From: Methylophaga nitratireducenticrescens
GTDB lineage: Bacteria > Pseudomonadota > Gammaproteobacteria > Nitrosococcales > Methylophagaceae
DNA: 64,000 bases
Assembly (NCBI RefSeq): GCF_000260985.4
Contig: NC_017857.3
Location: 1,488,001 to 1,552,000, forward strand
Direction: 5' to 3'
Of this stretch, positions 48,818 through 58,294 are shown one piece after another. The position numbers were made by a program, and so were the translations under genes. A model generated the notes under the pieces. That model had not been told where the DNA came from, did not search any database, and saw only the letters and a program-made list of their open reading frames with translations. Positions within the stretch are counted from its first letter, which is position 1, and each line of letters opens with the position of its first letter.

Positions 48818-49591
48818 ATGAATCACTCCATGATTAAGATGTTGTTGCTGGTTTTATGCTATATCCCTTTTACTGTTCAGGCAGTAGACCGTTGGCAGAC
48901 GTCAAGTGGCGATAAACATACTGCCGTACTGGAATTATTTACTTCAGAAGGCTGTGGGCTTTGCCCTCCTGCGGAACGCTGGTTATATCAACAGCAGCAG
49001 GCAGAGCTTGATTATATTGTGTTAGGTTTTCATGTTGATTATCTGAATGATAAGAAAGGCTGGGTGGATGCATTTGCCAAGCCGGTATTTTCCGAACGAC
49101 AGAAACAATTGGCCCGGTTGAACCGATATCAGACGATTTACACTCCGGAATTTGTATTAAGTGGTGAGTCGCTGCCAAATTGGCGGGCGAATTTCGCTGA
49201 AGCAGTAAGTTTTCTCAATGAATTTGATGCTCAAGCGCAGATTCGTTTAAGAGTTTATCTGATTAATGATCAGTTGATGATTGATAGCCGAAGCCAGGTA
49301 ACTGGTGAGGAAAATCGTCAACACAGCAAACTGTATCTTGCTATTACTGAGGATGATGTCAGCAGTCTTGTCCTTGGAGGAGACAATGCCGGACAGACCT
49401 TTAATCATCAAAACCTGGTTCGTCGATGGTTGGGTCCGTTTGAGCTTGATGATTCTGGTGAAACCTTTATTGAACATCAAGTGAAATTGTCACCTGAATG
49501 GCAGCAGGACAAACTGAAACTGGTGGCGATTGTTCAAAATTTAACCGATGGTTATATTTTGCAGGCCGTGGAATTACCTTTAACACAATAG
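48818..49591 (+). CDS. DUF1223 secreted thioredoxin-fold protein
   Basis: 257 residues with a signal peptide ending FTVQA. The core LELFTSEGCGLCPPAERWLYQ carries a CxxC-like pair (C-G-L-C) in a thioredoxin fold, then LGFHVDYLNDKKGWVDAF and TPEFVLSGE, the hallmarks of DUF1223. Function is unknown; periplasmic or outer location is predicted. It is close upstream of cysG but nothing links the two functionally. Confidence 0.85.
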   Translation: MNHSMIKMLLLVLCYIPFTVQAVDRWQTSSGDKHTAVLELFTSEGCGLCPPAERWLYQQQQAELDYIVLGFHVDYLNDKKGWVDAFAKPVFSERQKQLARLNRYQTIYTPEFVLSGESLPNWRANFAEAVSFLNEFDAQAQIRLRVYLINDQLMIDSRSQVTGEENRQHSKLYLAITEDDVSSLVLGGDNAGQTFNHQNLVRRWLGPFELDDSGETFIEHQVKLSPEWQQDKLKLVAIVQNLTDGYILQAVELPLTQ

Positions 49592-49598
49592 AAGTTAG

Positions 49599-50993
49599 AT
49601 GGATTATTTACCGATATTTATAGATTTAAAACAACGCCAGTGTCTGGTGGTGGGTGGTGGCGAAATTGCAGCTCGTAAAGCAGCATTACTATTGAAAGCT
49701 CAGGCATCAGTGACCATTGTTGCCCCCGAGATTGCTGAGATGTCGCGCCAATTACTGGAAAATTCTGACTATGAAAGCAGACTGCACTGGATCAATGATA
49801 GATTTGATTCAAGCTATCTTAATCAGCAAACACTAGTGATCGCAGCGACCAATGATGAAAAAGTTAATCTTGAAGTCTATCAGGCAGCCAAAGCCAGAAA
49901 TATTCTCACCAATGTGGCTGATCAACCCGAAATGTGTGACTTTATTCTGCCTTCGGTACTGGATCGTTCGCCCATTGTGGTGGCAATATCCAGTGGAGGT
50001 CAGTCACCTATTCTTGCCAGACAATTACGCGCACGACTGGAAACACTGATTCCACCGGCTTATAGTAAATTGGGTTTACTGGTGGGTGAATATCGTGAAA
50101 GGGTAAAGGCAAAGTTCGGCCATATTAAACAGCGTCGTCGTTTCTGGGAGTCGGTTTTACAAGGCCCGGTATCCGATCATGTGTTGGCCGGTCGGGATGA
50201 ATTGGCGATTAAAACGCTTGAAACCTTAATTGAAGATACTGCTGACAATGCTTTGCAACAAGGTGAGGTTTATCTGGTGGGGGCCGGTCCCGGTGATCCC
50301 GATCTATTAACCTTTAAAGCCTTGCGTTTGATGCAACAGGCCGATGTGGTTTTCTATGATCGTTTGGTCAGTAAGGAAGTGCTGGCATTAGTGCGTAAAG
50401 AAGCAGAAATGATTTATGTCGGAAAACAGCGGGCATGGCACAGCAAGCGTCAGGATGAAATAAATCTGTTATTACTGGAACACGCTCAGGCTGGCAAACG
50501 TGTTTTACGTTTGAAAGGCGGTGATCCGTTTATCTTTGGTCGTGGTGGTGAGGAAATTGCCACGCTGGCTGAACAGAAAATTCCCTTTCAGGTCGTACCG
50601 GGAATTACAGCGGCTTCCGGTGTTGCTTGCTACTCAGGTATTCCATTAACACATCGTGATTATTCACAAAGTTGTGTGTTTGTAACAGGTCAGTTAAAAG
50701 AAGGTGAGCTGGATTTGAATTGGCAGGCGTTAGTGCAGCCCCGGCAGACAGTCGTAGTTTATATGGGCCTCGCAGGCCTTGATATACTTAGCCAGAAGCT
50801 ACAACAACACGGCATGAGAGCAGATATGCCAGCGGCACTGGTTCAGCAAGGAACAACAGAGAATCAAAAGGTGTGGACAAGTACTATTGCCGAGCTTCCT
50901 GAATTGGCAAAAAAACAACAACCTGTCGCACCAACGCTACTAATTATTGGTGAAGTTGTACAATTGCATAATCAACTATCCTGGTTTTCCTAA
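49599..50993 (+). CDS. cysG: Siroheme synthase (multifunctional)
   Basis: 464 residues. The N-terminal half is precorrin-2 dehydrogenase/ferrochelatase (MDYLPIFIDLKQRQCLVVGGGEIAARKA, NAD site). From about residue 220 comes the SAM-dependent uroporphyrinogen-III methyltransferase (VYLVGAGPGDPDLLTFKALRLMQQADVVFYDRLV; LKGGDPFIFGRGGEE; VPGITAASG). The fusion and length match E. coli CysG. It provides siroheme for sulfite or nitrite reductase. Confidence 0.97.
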   Translation: MDYLPIFIDLKQRQCLVVGGGEIAARKAALLLKAQASVTIVAPEIAEMSRQLLENSDYESRLHWINDRFDSSYLNQQTLVIAATNDEKVNLEVYQAAKARNILTNVADQPEMCDFILPSVLDRSPIVVAISSGGQSPILARQLRARLETLIPPAYSKLGLLVGEYRERVKAKFGHIKQRRRFWESVLQGPVSDHVLAGRDELAIKTLETLIEDTADNALQQGEVYLVGAGPGDPDLLTFKALRLMQQADVVFYDRLVSKEVLALVRKEAEMIYVGKQRAWHSKRQDEINLLLLEHAQAGKRVLRLKGGDPFIFGRGGEEIATLAEQKIPFQVVPGITAASGVACYSGIPLTHRDYSQSCVFVTGQLKEGELDLNWQALVQPRQTVVVYMGLAGLDILSQKLQQHGMRADMPAALVQQGTTENQKVWTSTIAELPELAKKQQPVAPTLLIIGEVVQLHNQLSWFS

Positions 50994-51025
50994 TAAAATC
51001 AACAGATTAATCTTCCCGTATTGTT

Positions 51026-51042
51026 TTAGGAATTTTTCCTAA
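51026..51042. promoter_or_regulatory. Palindrome TTAGGAA-N3-TTCCTAA upstream of the TonB receptor gene
   Basis: Perfect 7-bp arms around TTT, 94 bases before the receptor start. A near-copy lies upstream of the gene at 62812. The form is like operators of NarL/LuxR-type regulators; no identity can be given. Confidence 0.45.
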
Positions 51043-51135
51043 TTCTATGTGTGAAACGTCATGCTAGCATCGCCGTAAGCTTCATAGAAAGCGATATAAA
51101 AAAATTAATACAAATATTAAATCTGGGAGATTAAG

Positions 51136-53481
51136 ATGGCGATTCCATTCCGACGCGGCGTCCTGCCTGCGTTATTAGCTAGTGTATTGACCCCGGGACT
51201 CAGTTTTGCTGCTGAACCGGATCTTCAACTTGAAAATATCGAAGTCATCAGTCTTACACCATTACATGGTGTAGGACTGGAGGCGGATAAAATTCCAAGT
51301 CATGTTCAAACTGCAACTGACGAAGATATTGAGCGTAACCAAAGCTTGGATATTTCTGATTTTATGAATCAGACGATGGGTAACGTAAGCCTCAATGCTG
51401 CACAAAATAATCCTTTCCAACCGGATTTGAAATTCCGTGGTTTTACTGCTTCTCCTCTTGTCGGTAATTCTCAAGGAATATCGGTTTATCAGGATGGCGT
51501 TCGAGTTAATGAACCTTTCGGCGATGTGGTTAACTTCGAATTATTGCCTAAGTCGGCTATAGCCAGCATGAATATGATGTCAGGATCAAATCCGCTGTTT
51601 GGTCTCAATACGCTGGGTGGCGCTTTATCGATTCAAACGAAAAATGGTTTTACCCACCCTGGTCATAGTCTGGAAGCTTACACCGGTTCATTTGGTCGTG
51701 ATTCGGGCACAGTTGAAACGGGTGGCAATGACGGCAATTTTGGTTATTTTGTGACTGGTTCCATTACCAAAGAAGATGGCTGGCGTGATTTTTCACCTTC
51801 CAGGGTTGAACAGTTCTTTTCCAACTTGAGCTATCGTAATGAAACCAGCAGCCTGGATTTTGGTATTACAGCTGTTGACAGTGACCTGAACGGAAATGGT
51901 GCATCACCTATTGAGCTGGTTGCTGAAGATCGGGAAGCTGTGTTCACCCATCCGGATAACACACAAAATGAATTGCGTATGTTCACTTTGAACGGTTCAC
52001 ATTGGGTAAATGACAATGTCATGTTGTCTGCTAACACCTATTATCGCCGCAGTGATCGCAGTACCTTTAATGGTGATGGTTCGGAATTATTAGCGTATGA
52101 CGATGGCGGTAATTTAGTTTTAGCTGAAGAAGATGACATTGAAGAATATGAAGATGGAATTATAAATCAAGCTGAATTCTTAGAAGATGTTATAGGTGGA
52201 GCTGCTGGACTTGGTTTTGCGGATGGCGATTTTGTCGCGTTAAACAATACTAGTAAAACCCAACAAGATAGTTATGGTTTTGGTCTGCAATCAACATTTT
52301 TAAATGATTTATTTGACCGTGAAAACCAACTTATTGTAGGTGCTTCCTACGATACTTCTGATGTCAAACATTCATCACAATCCGAAATTGCACAGTTTAC
52401 TGATACTCGTGGAACTGACGGTACAGGCCTTATTATAGATGAAACAGTGGTTGATGGTGATATTGAAACGGATACATTCAGTCTGTTTTTCACCAATACA
52501 CATTCATTAACTGAGCGTTTGGATTTAACATTAGGTGGTCGTTATAACTGGATTCAGATTGATATTTCGGGTACCAGTGAAGGTGGTGTCCAGCCACTGA
52601 ATGATGCTGGTAACAAACATGTATTCAAACGTTTCAACCCAACAGTTGGATTGACCTATGCCTTGCAAGATAATGTGACAGTTTATGGTAATTACAGCGA
52701 ATCTAACCGTGCTCCGACCGCATCTGAACTGACTTGTGCTGAGCCGACATCTCCTTGTGCATATCCTAATGCTTTCCTGGCAGATCCTCCGTTGGATGAT
52801 GTTGTCGCTAAAACATTGGAAGCTGGTCTGCGTGGTCAACAAGAGATGTTTAACTGGTACAGCAATATTTATTACACCCAGTTAAAAGATGATTTATTGT
52901 TCTTTTCAGAAGATGAAGAAGTATCTGAGGACGAAAGCGCTCGTTTAGGTTTGGGTAACTTCAGAAATATTGACAAAACAGCGCGTGCCGGTCTTGAATT
53001 AGGTTTGAATGGTAAATATCAACAACTGACATGGTTTACTAACTACAGTTATGTTCGTGCGACTTTCGAGGATAATTTTGATTATTACCGTAACGGCGAT
53101 ATTTATAGCGTTAGTAAAGGCGACCGTCTGCCAAGTATTCCTGAGCATAATATCAAGATCGGTGTTGATTATGCCTTTACACCGAAATTATCTCTAGGTG
53201 CGACAGCTTCATATCACTCTAGCCAATATTACCGTGGCGATGAAGCGAATGAAGACAAGAAAATCAGTGGCTATGGATTGGTTAATCTTCACGGTCGTTA
53301 CAAGCTGAATAAAAATGTTCAGTTCTTTGCCAAAGTCGACAACCTGTTTGACAGTGAGTACGAAAGCTTTGGTTTATATGGTGAACCGGATGAAGCTCCG
53401 GGTCTGACATTAGAAGATCCACGCTTTGTGGGTGCAGGTGCACCTAGAGCTGGCTGGATTGGTTTTAAAATTACAATGTAA
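51136..53481 (+). CDS. TonB-dependent outer-membrane receptor
   Basis: 781 residues with a signal peptide (to about 26, ending SFAAEP). The plug domain holds DISDFMNQTMGNVSLNAAQNNPFQPDLKFRG and GISVYQDGVRVNEPFGDVVNFELLP; a 22-strand barrel follows and ends in the aromatic C-terminus GWIGFKITM. Two acidic loops (EEDDIEEYEDG near 335; SEDEEVSEDESA near 590) could contact metal or cationic ligands. The substrate cannot be assigned; no TonB or ABC genes are adjacent. The upstream 140 bases contain a palindrome. Confidence 0.93.
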   Translation: MAIPFRRGVLPALLASVLTPGLSFAAEPDLQLENIEVISLTPLHGVGLEADKIPSHVQTATDEDIERNQSLDISDFMNQTMGNVSLNAAQNNPFQPDLKFRGFTASPLVGNSQGISVYQDGVRVNEPFGDVVNFELLPKSAIASMNMMSGSNPLFGLNTLGGALSIQTKNGFTHPGHSLEAYTGSFGRDSGTVETGGNDGNFGYFVTGSITKEDGWRDFSPSRVEQFFSNLSYRNETSSLDFGITAVDSDLNGNGASPIELVAEDREAVFTHPDNTQNELRMFTLNGSHWVNDNVMLSANTYYRRSDRSTFNGDGSELLAYDDGGNLVLAEEDDIEEYEDGIINQAEFLEDVIGGAAGLGFADGDFVALNNTSKTQQDSYGFGLQSTFLNDLFDRENQLIVGASYDTSDVKHSSQSEIAQFTDTRGTDGTGLIIDETVVDGDIETDTFSLFFTNTHSLTERLDLTLGGRYNWIQIDISGTSEGGVQPLNDAGNKHVFKRFNPTVGLTYALQDNVTVYGNYSESNRAPTASELTCAEPTSPCAYPNAFLADPPLDDVVAKTLEAGLRGQQEMFNWYSNIYYTQLKDDLLFFSEDEEVSEDESARLGLGNFRNIDKTARAGLELGLNGKYQQLTWFTNYSYVRATFEDNFDYYRNGDIYSVSKGDRLPSIPEHNIKIGVDYAFTPKLSLGATASYHSSQYYRGDEANEDKKISGYGLVNLHGRYKLNKNVQFFAKVDNLFDSEYESFGLYGEPDEAPGLTLEDPRFVGAGAPRAGWIGFKITM

Positions 53482-53500
53482 TCCAATCGTTTAGCTAATA

Positions 53501-53531
53501 GAAAGGCCGCTACTTGCGGCCTTTCTTTTTT
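53501..53531. terminator. Bidirectional terminator between the TonB receptor gene and nadC
   Basis: GAAAGGCCGC and GCGGCCTTTC form a 10-bp stem around TACTT, followed by T6 on the plus strand. The nadC stop lies at its edge. Confidence 0.88.
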
Positions 53532-54378
53532 ATAAATCAATAAATCGCATCGATAAGTCAACAGCCTGTAAATCTTTGGTCAAATGGCCTACAGAAATTC
53601 GGTTTACCCCCGTCTCAGCAATACTTCGTAATGTATCCATATTCACACCTCCCGAAGCCTCAAGAGCAACTTTGCCCTGAGTAATTGCAACCGCCTTGCG
53701 TAACATCTCCAACGAAAAGTTATCCAGTAGCACGATATCAACGGCTGTTTTAAGGCTTTGCTCAAGTTCATCCATTGACTCTACTTCAACTTCAATTGAG
53801 ACGTTTGGGTGTAAAGCTTTGGCTTGAGCCACCGCTGCTGCAATTGAGCCAGCAGCAAGGATATGATTCTCTTTAATTAATATGGCATCATATAGCCCAA
53901 ATCGGTGATTAACTCCGCCCCCACAACGCACAGCATATTTCTGACCAAGTCTTAATCCTGGCAAGGTTTTACGGGTATCCAGCAGTTTGACCGGCAAGTC
54001 TTTGATAATGTCAGCATAAAGTTTGGTCTGAGTGGCGGTACCGGAAAATGTCTGCAAAAAATTCATAGCCGTGCGTTCACCACTCAATAATGCCCGGGCA
54101 TTGCCAGAAAGTTCACATAGCACCGCATTTTCACGTAGCAGATCGGCATCTTCAAAAAACCAGTTGATTTTAATCCCTGGATCCAGCTGATTGAATACTT
54201 CATTAAACCAGTCACGACCACATAAAACGGCATTCTGACGACTGATCAGTCTGGCTTTGGCTATTGCATCAGTAGGAATAAGATCAGCAGTGAGATCCTG
54301 CTGTCCAATATCTTCCAGCAAGGAGAGCTTGACTTGAGAGCTAATAAAATTAGCCGGGATAAAGTTTTGAATCGTCAT
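53530..54378 (-). CDS. nadC: Nicotinate-nucleotide pyrophosphorylase (carboxylating)
   Basis: 282 residues; converts quinolinate and PRPP to nicotinate mononucleotide for NAD. I start at ATG 54378 (MTIQNFIPANFISS) rather than the TTG three codons earlier. Motifs: LLEDIGQQDLTADL, LLDTRKTLPGLRLGQKYAVRCGGGVNHRFGLYDAILIKENH and EVEVESMDELEQ. Divergent from ampD, as in many Gammaproteobacteria. Confidence 0.97.
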   Translation of the reverse strand: MTIQNFIPANFISSQVKLSLLEDIGQQDLTADLIPTDAIAKARLISRQNAVLCGRDWFNEVFNQLDPGIKINWFFEDADLLRENAVLCELSGNARALLSGERTAMNFLQTFSGTATQTKLYADIIKDLPVKLLDTRKTLPGLRLGQKYAVRCGGGVNHRFGLYDAILIKENHILAAGSIAAAVAQAKALHPNVSIEVEVESMDELEQSLKTAVDIVLLDNFSLEMLRKAVAITQGKVALEASGGVNMDTLRSIAETGVNRISVGHLTKDLQAVDLSMRFIDL

Positions 54379-54463
54379 AGTCTTCAAGGTTAAATTTAAA
54401 CAGCCGATAGGGTAACCGTTAAAGCTCTGATAATCTATTCAGAAACCTATTTTGGAGTAAGCA

Positions 54464-55015
54464 GTGATTATTGATAGACAGAGCGGATGGTTGGATGCGG
54501 CAGAGATGTTACCCTCACCTAATTGTGATGACCGTCCGGACGAGAATGATATCAGCGGCATTGTTATTCATAATATCAGTTTACCTCCCGGCCAGTTTGG
54601 CGGTGATTGGATTGCCGATCTGTTTTTAAATCAGCTCGATCAGAATGCACACCCTTATTTTGCAGAGATCGCGCATCTAAAAGTTTCATCACATTTGTTG
54701 ATAAGACGAGATGGATTAATACAGCAGTTTGTGCCTTTTCATAAACGTGCATGGCATGCAGGGGTATCCTGTTGGGAAGGGCGTGAACGGTGTAATGATT
54801 TTACGATAGGCGTTGAACTGGAAGGGGGTGATGAAACGGCGTTCACTGAAGCGCAATATCAGCGACTTGCAACGGTAAGCAGGGCATTGTTTGCCGCCTA
54901 TCCATTATTATCAAAAGAACGAATTACGGGGCATCAACATATTGCGCCTGGTCGAAAAACCGATCCTGGCCCTCATTTTGACTGGGTTTATTTCAAACAA
55001 TTATTGCAAGCATAA
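54464..55015 (+). CDS. ampD: 1,6-anhydro-N-acetylmuramyl-L-alanine amidase
   Basis: 183 residues, cytoplasmic zinc amidase of peptidoglycan recycling. GTG start. Motifs: IVIHNISLPPGQFGG, HLKVSSHLLIRRDGLIQQFVPF, WHAGVSCWEGRERCNDFTIGVELEG and GHQHIAPGRKTDPGPHFDW, which carry the zinc ligands. It acts after NagZ, encoded at 33962. Confidence 0.97.
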   Translation: MIIDRQSGWLDAAEMLPSPNCDDRPDENDISGIVIHNISLPPGQFGGDWIADLFLNQLDQNAHPYFAEIAHLKVSSHLLIRRDGLIQQFVPFHKRAWHAGVSCWEGRERCNDFTIGVELEGGDETAFTEAQYQRLATVSRALFAAYPLLSKERITGHQHIAPGRKTDPGPHFDWVYFKQLLQA

Positions 55016-55040
55016 AAAAAGCCGCCCGTGGGCGGCTTTA
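55016..55040 (-). terminator. Terminator between ampD and the FKBP gene
   Basis: AAAGCCGCC and GGCGGCTTT form a 9-bp stem around CGT; on the minus strand it is followed by T7, so it terminates the FKBP gene and may also slow ampD readthrough. Confidence 0.85.
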
Positions 55041-55058
55041 GTTGATATTAAATGATTA

Positions 55059-55733
55059 TCACTGCGTGATCGCAATCAGCTCGATATCAAAAATCAATGT
55101 TTCGTTAGGGCCAATCATTTCACCGGCACCTTGTGGACCATAAGCCAGATTGCCAGGGATGACCACGCGCCATTTACCGCCTTCTTTCATCATCTGCAAG
55201 ACCTCCTGCCAGCCCTGAATAACGCCATTCACCGGGAAGGTTGCTGGTTCACCACGTTGGATAGAGCTGTCAAAAACAGTCCCATCAATTAATGTACCTT
55301 CGTAATGAGCGATAACTTTGTCTGTGGATTTAGGTGTTGCGCCATCACCTTCTTTAATGATTTGGTATTGCAGACCACTATCCGTCGTGACAACACCGTC
55401 TTTTTTAGCATTTTTTTCCATATAAGCTTTAGATTCTGCCTGCTTTTTGTTCATTGTAGCAGCCAGTTCCTGTGATTTTTTCTGCTGGTATTTACCAATG
55501 ATTTCCTGTGCAGTTGCCTGATCCATTTGTGGTTGACGGCCAGCCATCATGTCGGCAACACCTGCACTGAATGCATCCATTTCAAGCTCTACACCTTCCA
55601 TCATCATTTGTTGACCGACTTGTATGCCGAAGATATAGCTGAGTTTTTGTTGTTCTGTATCGAGGGTGGCGTTTTCTGCCATTACATTTGCTCCAAATAA
55701 AACGGGAAGGAAAGCGAGGTATTTCAGTTTCAT
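55059..55733 (-). CDS. FKBP-type peptidyl-prolyl cis-trans isomerase (Mip/FkpA-like)
   Basis: 224 residues. The signal peptide is MKLKYLAFLPVLFGANVMA. An N-terminal dimerisation region (LSYIFGIQVGQQMMMEGVELEMDAFSAGV) and a long linking helix precede the FKBP domain (VIAHYEGTLIDGTVFDSSIQRGEPATFPVNGVIQGW), ending PNETLIFDIELIAI. It assists folding of periplasmic or outer-membrane proteins. Just upstream lies repeat copy 2. Confidence 0.94.
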   Translation of the reverse strand: MKLKYLAFLPVLFGANVMAENATLDTEQQKLSYIFGIQVGQQMMMEGVELEMDAFSAGVADMMAGRQPQMDQATAQEIIGKYQQKKSQELAATMNKKQAESKAYMEKNAKKDGVVTTDSGLQYQIIKEGDGATPKSTDKVIAHYEGTLIDGTVFDSSIQRGEPATFPVNGVIQGWQEVLQMMKEGGKWRVVIPGNLAYGPQGAGEMIGPNETLIFDIELIAITQ

Positions 55734-55773
55734 GTCTTATGACTCTCAAATTTAATTAAAATATAGGCTGGCC

Positions 55774-56147
55774 TAGGGCTTGTTAATCTTTCATCTCCAC
55801 CACTGCTGGCGACTATTTTTGTGTCCAACAAGGCGGAAAGCACGCAGTGTAGCCATCCTACATAAGTGATTGACAACGCAGGTGGCCGCAAAAATAGTCC
55901 CAGCCCTTCGGGTTGTGACTGAAAAAGCGCCACTTATGTCCACGGATGGACTGTATGCCGGCGCGCGCCGGTCTGCGTTGCTCGTCGCTTATTTAGAATA
56001 ACCACAAAAACGTCAGGAACGTTTTTGAGCGCAAGCCCCCAATGGGGTGAGATACATGGATGTATCTCACAAAAGACGATCCTCTTGCCTTGATTGACAC
56101 TTTTTCAGCTCACAACAGAGGCGGAGATGAAAGATCAACAAGCCCTA
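55774..56147. repeat. Interspersed inverted-repeat element, copy 2 (long form)
   Basis: 374 bases, the most complete copy. Left end TAGGGCTTGTTAATCTTTCAT-like and right end ATGAAAGATCAACAAGCCCTA-like are inverted repeats with a single mismatch over about 20 bases. Internal inverted pairs include GACTATTTTTG/CAAAAATAGTC and the GTGAGATACAT/ATGTATCTCAC hairpin. It carries a 40-odd base insert (around 55935-55975, GCCGGCGCGCGCCGG palindrome) missing from copy 1. No transposase; non-autonomous, MITE-like. Confidence 0.9.
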
Positions 56148-56236
56148 AACTTAGAGATCTTATCAGCCACGAAGTTCGCCATGCGATTGTCTCATATTTT
56201 TTCACAGCTTTCAGATTGAATAGCCGAGTAATACAC

Positions 56237-56272
56237 TTGGTTATTCGTTCAAATGATACTATAATGGTATCA
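56237..56272 (+). promoter_or_regulatory. SUF operon promoter with overlapping palindromic operator
   Basis: A -35 TTGGTT (56237-56242) and a -10 TATAAT (56260-56265) are 17 bases apart. The -10 lies inside a perfect inverted repeat TGATAC-N7-GTATCA (56254-56259 and 56267-56272). Autorepression by the Rrf2 regulator encoded next is the simplest reading. Confidence 0.72.
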
Positions 56273-56289
56273 ATTAGAAGGGGCGTGAA

Positions 56290-56778
56290 ATGTTACGCAT
56301 GAGTAAATTGACGGATTACGGCATTGTGCTGATGAGCTACATTGCAGAACATCGAAGCAAACAACATAGCGCGCATATGCTGTCAGATGCCGTGCATATG
56401 CCTTTGCCAACAGTCCGAAAAATTTTAAAAGTTCTGTCAACGGGTGGGCTCTTGACCTCTGAACGTGGTGCTCAGGGTGGCTATACATTAACTGGCGATC
56501 CAGCCACTATTTCCGTGGCACAAATTATTACCGCAATTGAGGGGCCGATTGCATTGACGGAATGTGTCAGCACTGCCTCCCAATGTGATCAGGAAACGCA
56601 TTGTACCGTGCAAACTAACTGGAACCAAATCAATAATGCCGTATTTCATGCACTGGATGAGGTCAAACTGGCTGATATGCTGGCGCCGGCACTATCAGCG
56701 CCGCGAATAGTGCAATTTTACCCGCCCAGTTATCGGGCAAAAGCAGTTACAATACAGGATGGTGATCAACATGACTGA
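56290..56778 (+). CDS. Rrf2-family SUF operon regulator
   Basis: 162 residues, the SUF-linked Rrf2 regulator type found in Xanthomonas and relatives. The winged helix is [46 protein letters not shown]. Three cysteines (C92, C99, C105) are spaced as in IscR and could hold a Fe-S cluster, so it probably senses cluster supply and represses its own operon. ATG 56290 follows AAGGGGCG; the stop overlaps sufB. Confidence 0.92.
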   Translation: MLRMSKLTDYGIVLMSYIAEHRSKQHSAHMLSDAVHMPLPTVRKILKVLSTGGLLTSERGAQGGYTLTGDPATISVAQIITAIEGPIALTECVSTASQCDQETHCTVQTNWNQINNAVFHALDEVKLADMLAPALSAPRIVQFYPPSYRAKAVTIQDGDQHD

Positions 56779-58219
56779 TCAAACACAACAACTAGAAGCA
56801 ATCACACAGAAAGAATACAAAGCGGGCTTTTATACTGATATTGAGTCAGACAGCTTGCCACCCGGATTGAGTGAAGACGTGGTACGTCAGATCTCATTGA
56901 TTAAGGGCGAACCTGAATTTATGCTGGAATGGCGTTTGAAAGCGTTCCGCTACTGGTTAACCATGGACACACCGGAATGGGCACACGTCCATTATCCGGA
57001 AATTGACTATCAATCGGTCAGTTATTATTCCGCTCCCAAGAAAAAAACCGATGGACCCAAAAGCCTTGATGAAGTCGATCCGGAATTGTTGCGTACCTAT
57101 GAAAAGCTAGGTGTTCCATTAGACGAACGGGCGCGTTTGGCAGGGGTTGCTGTTGATGCGGTGTTTGATAGCGTTTCAGTGTCTAATACCTTTAAAGATA
57201 AACTGGCCGAGCAGGGTATCCTGTTTATGCCAATCTCTGAAGCGATTCATGAGCATCCCGAATTGATCAAAAAATATCTGGGTAGCGTGGTTCCTTATAA
57301 AGATAACTTTTACGCTGCATTAAACTGTGCCGTGTTTACTGATGGTTCTTTTGTCTATATCCCCAAAGGTGTGCGTTGCCCGATGGAACTCTCCACTTAT
57401 TTCCGTATCAATGCGGCAAATACCGGACAGTTTGAACGGACATTAATTATTGCTGATGATGACTCCTATGTGAGTTACCTGGAAGGTTGTACCGCCCCAA
57501 TGCGAGATGAAAATCAATTGCATGCGGCGGTAGTAGAACTGGTGGCAATGGATCGTGCAGAAATTAAATATTCCACTGTACAGAACTGGTATCCCGGTGA
57601 TGAAAATGGCAAGGGCGGTATTTATAACTTTGTAACAAAACGTGCTGCCTGCCGTGGTGAAAGTTCAAAAGTCTCCTGGACTCAGGTCGAAACTGGCTCA
57701 GCCATTACCTGGAAATATCCAAGTGTGATTTTGCAGGGTGATAATTCAGTAGGGGAGTTTTACTCAGTGGCTGTTACCAACAATATGCAACAGGCCGACA
57801 CTGGCACCAAGATGATCCATCTGGGTAAAAACACCAGCTCGACTATTATCTCTAAAGGGATATCAGCCGGTCGTTCATCCAATGCCTACCGAGGTCTGGT
57901 TCGCATCGGACCCAATGCCGAGAATGCCCGTAACTACACTGAGTGTGATTCGTTACTAATGGGCGATAAGTGTGCCGCGCATACCTTCCCATATATTGAA
58001 GTGAAAAACCCGACTGCTCAGGTTGAGCACGAAGCCTCTACCTCGAAAATCAGTGAAGACCAGTTGTTCTATTGCAAACAGCGTGGTCTCGATGTCGAAG
58101 ATTCTGTATCAATGATTGTCAACGGATTCTGTAAACAGGTTATTCGTGAGCTGCCGATGGAATTTGCGGTTGAAGCTCAGAACCTGCTTGGCTTGTCGTT
58201 GGAAGGCTCAGTTGGTTAA
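56771..58219 (+). CDS. sufB: Fe-S cluster assembly scaffold SufB
   Basis: 482 residues from ATG 56771 ([13 protein letters not shown]); an ATG 12 bases earlier overlaps the regulator more. Core motifs: [64 protein letters not shown] with the key Cys, and [21 protein letters not shown]. It forms the SufBC2D scaffold on which [Fe-S] clusters are built. Confidence 0.97.
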   Translation: MTDQTQQLEAITQKEYKAGFYTDIESDSLPPGLSEDVVRQISLIKGEPEFMLEWRLKAFRYWLTMDTPEWAHVHYPEIDYQSVSYYSAPKKKTDGPKSLDEVDPELLRTYEKLGVPLDERARLAGVAVDAVFDSVSVSNTFKDKLAEQGILFMPISEAIHEHPELIKKYLGSVVPYKDNFYAALNCAVFTDGSFVYIPKGVRCPMELSTYFRINAANTGQFERTLIIADDDSYVSYLEGCTAPMRDENQLHAAVVELVAMDRAEIKYSTVQNWYPGDENGKGGIYNFVTKRAACRGESSKVSWTQVETGSAITWKYPSVILQGDNSVGEFYSVAVTNNMQQADTGTKMIHLGKNTSSTIISKGISAGRSSNAYRGLVRIGPNAENARNYTECDSLLMGDKCAAHTFPYIEVKNPTAQVEHEASTSKISEDQLFYCKQRGLDVEDSVSMIVNGFCKQVIRELPMEFAVEAQNLLGLSLEGSVG

Positions 58220-58294
58220 ACAGCGTTCACTTACATAACTACATGTTGGGCGGGTCAGGCCGCTTAACCTATAAAAAATGAATAGAGAATAATT

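Noticed and set aside
51136-53481. Lanthanophore receptor (LutH/LanA type)
   Set aside because: Attractive in a methylotroph, but no neighbouring transport genes or specific motif support it.
56060-56302. 80-codon open frame upstream of the SUF regulator
   Set aside because: It begins in repeat copy 2, runs through the suf promoter and overlaps the regulator start.
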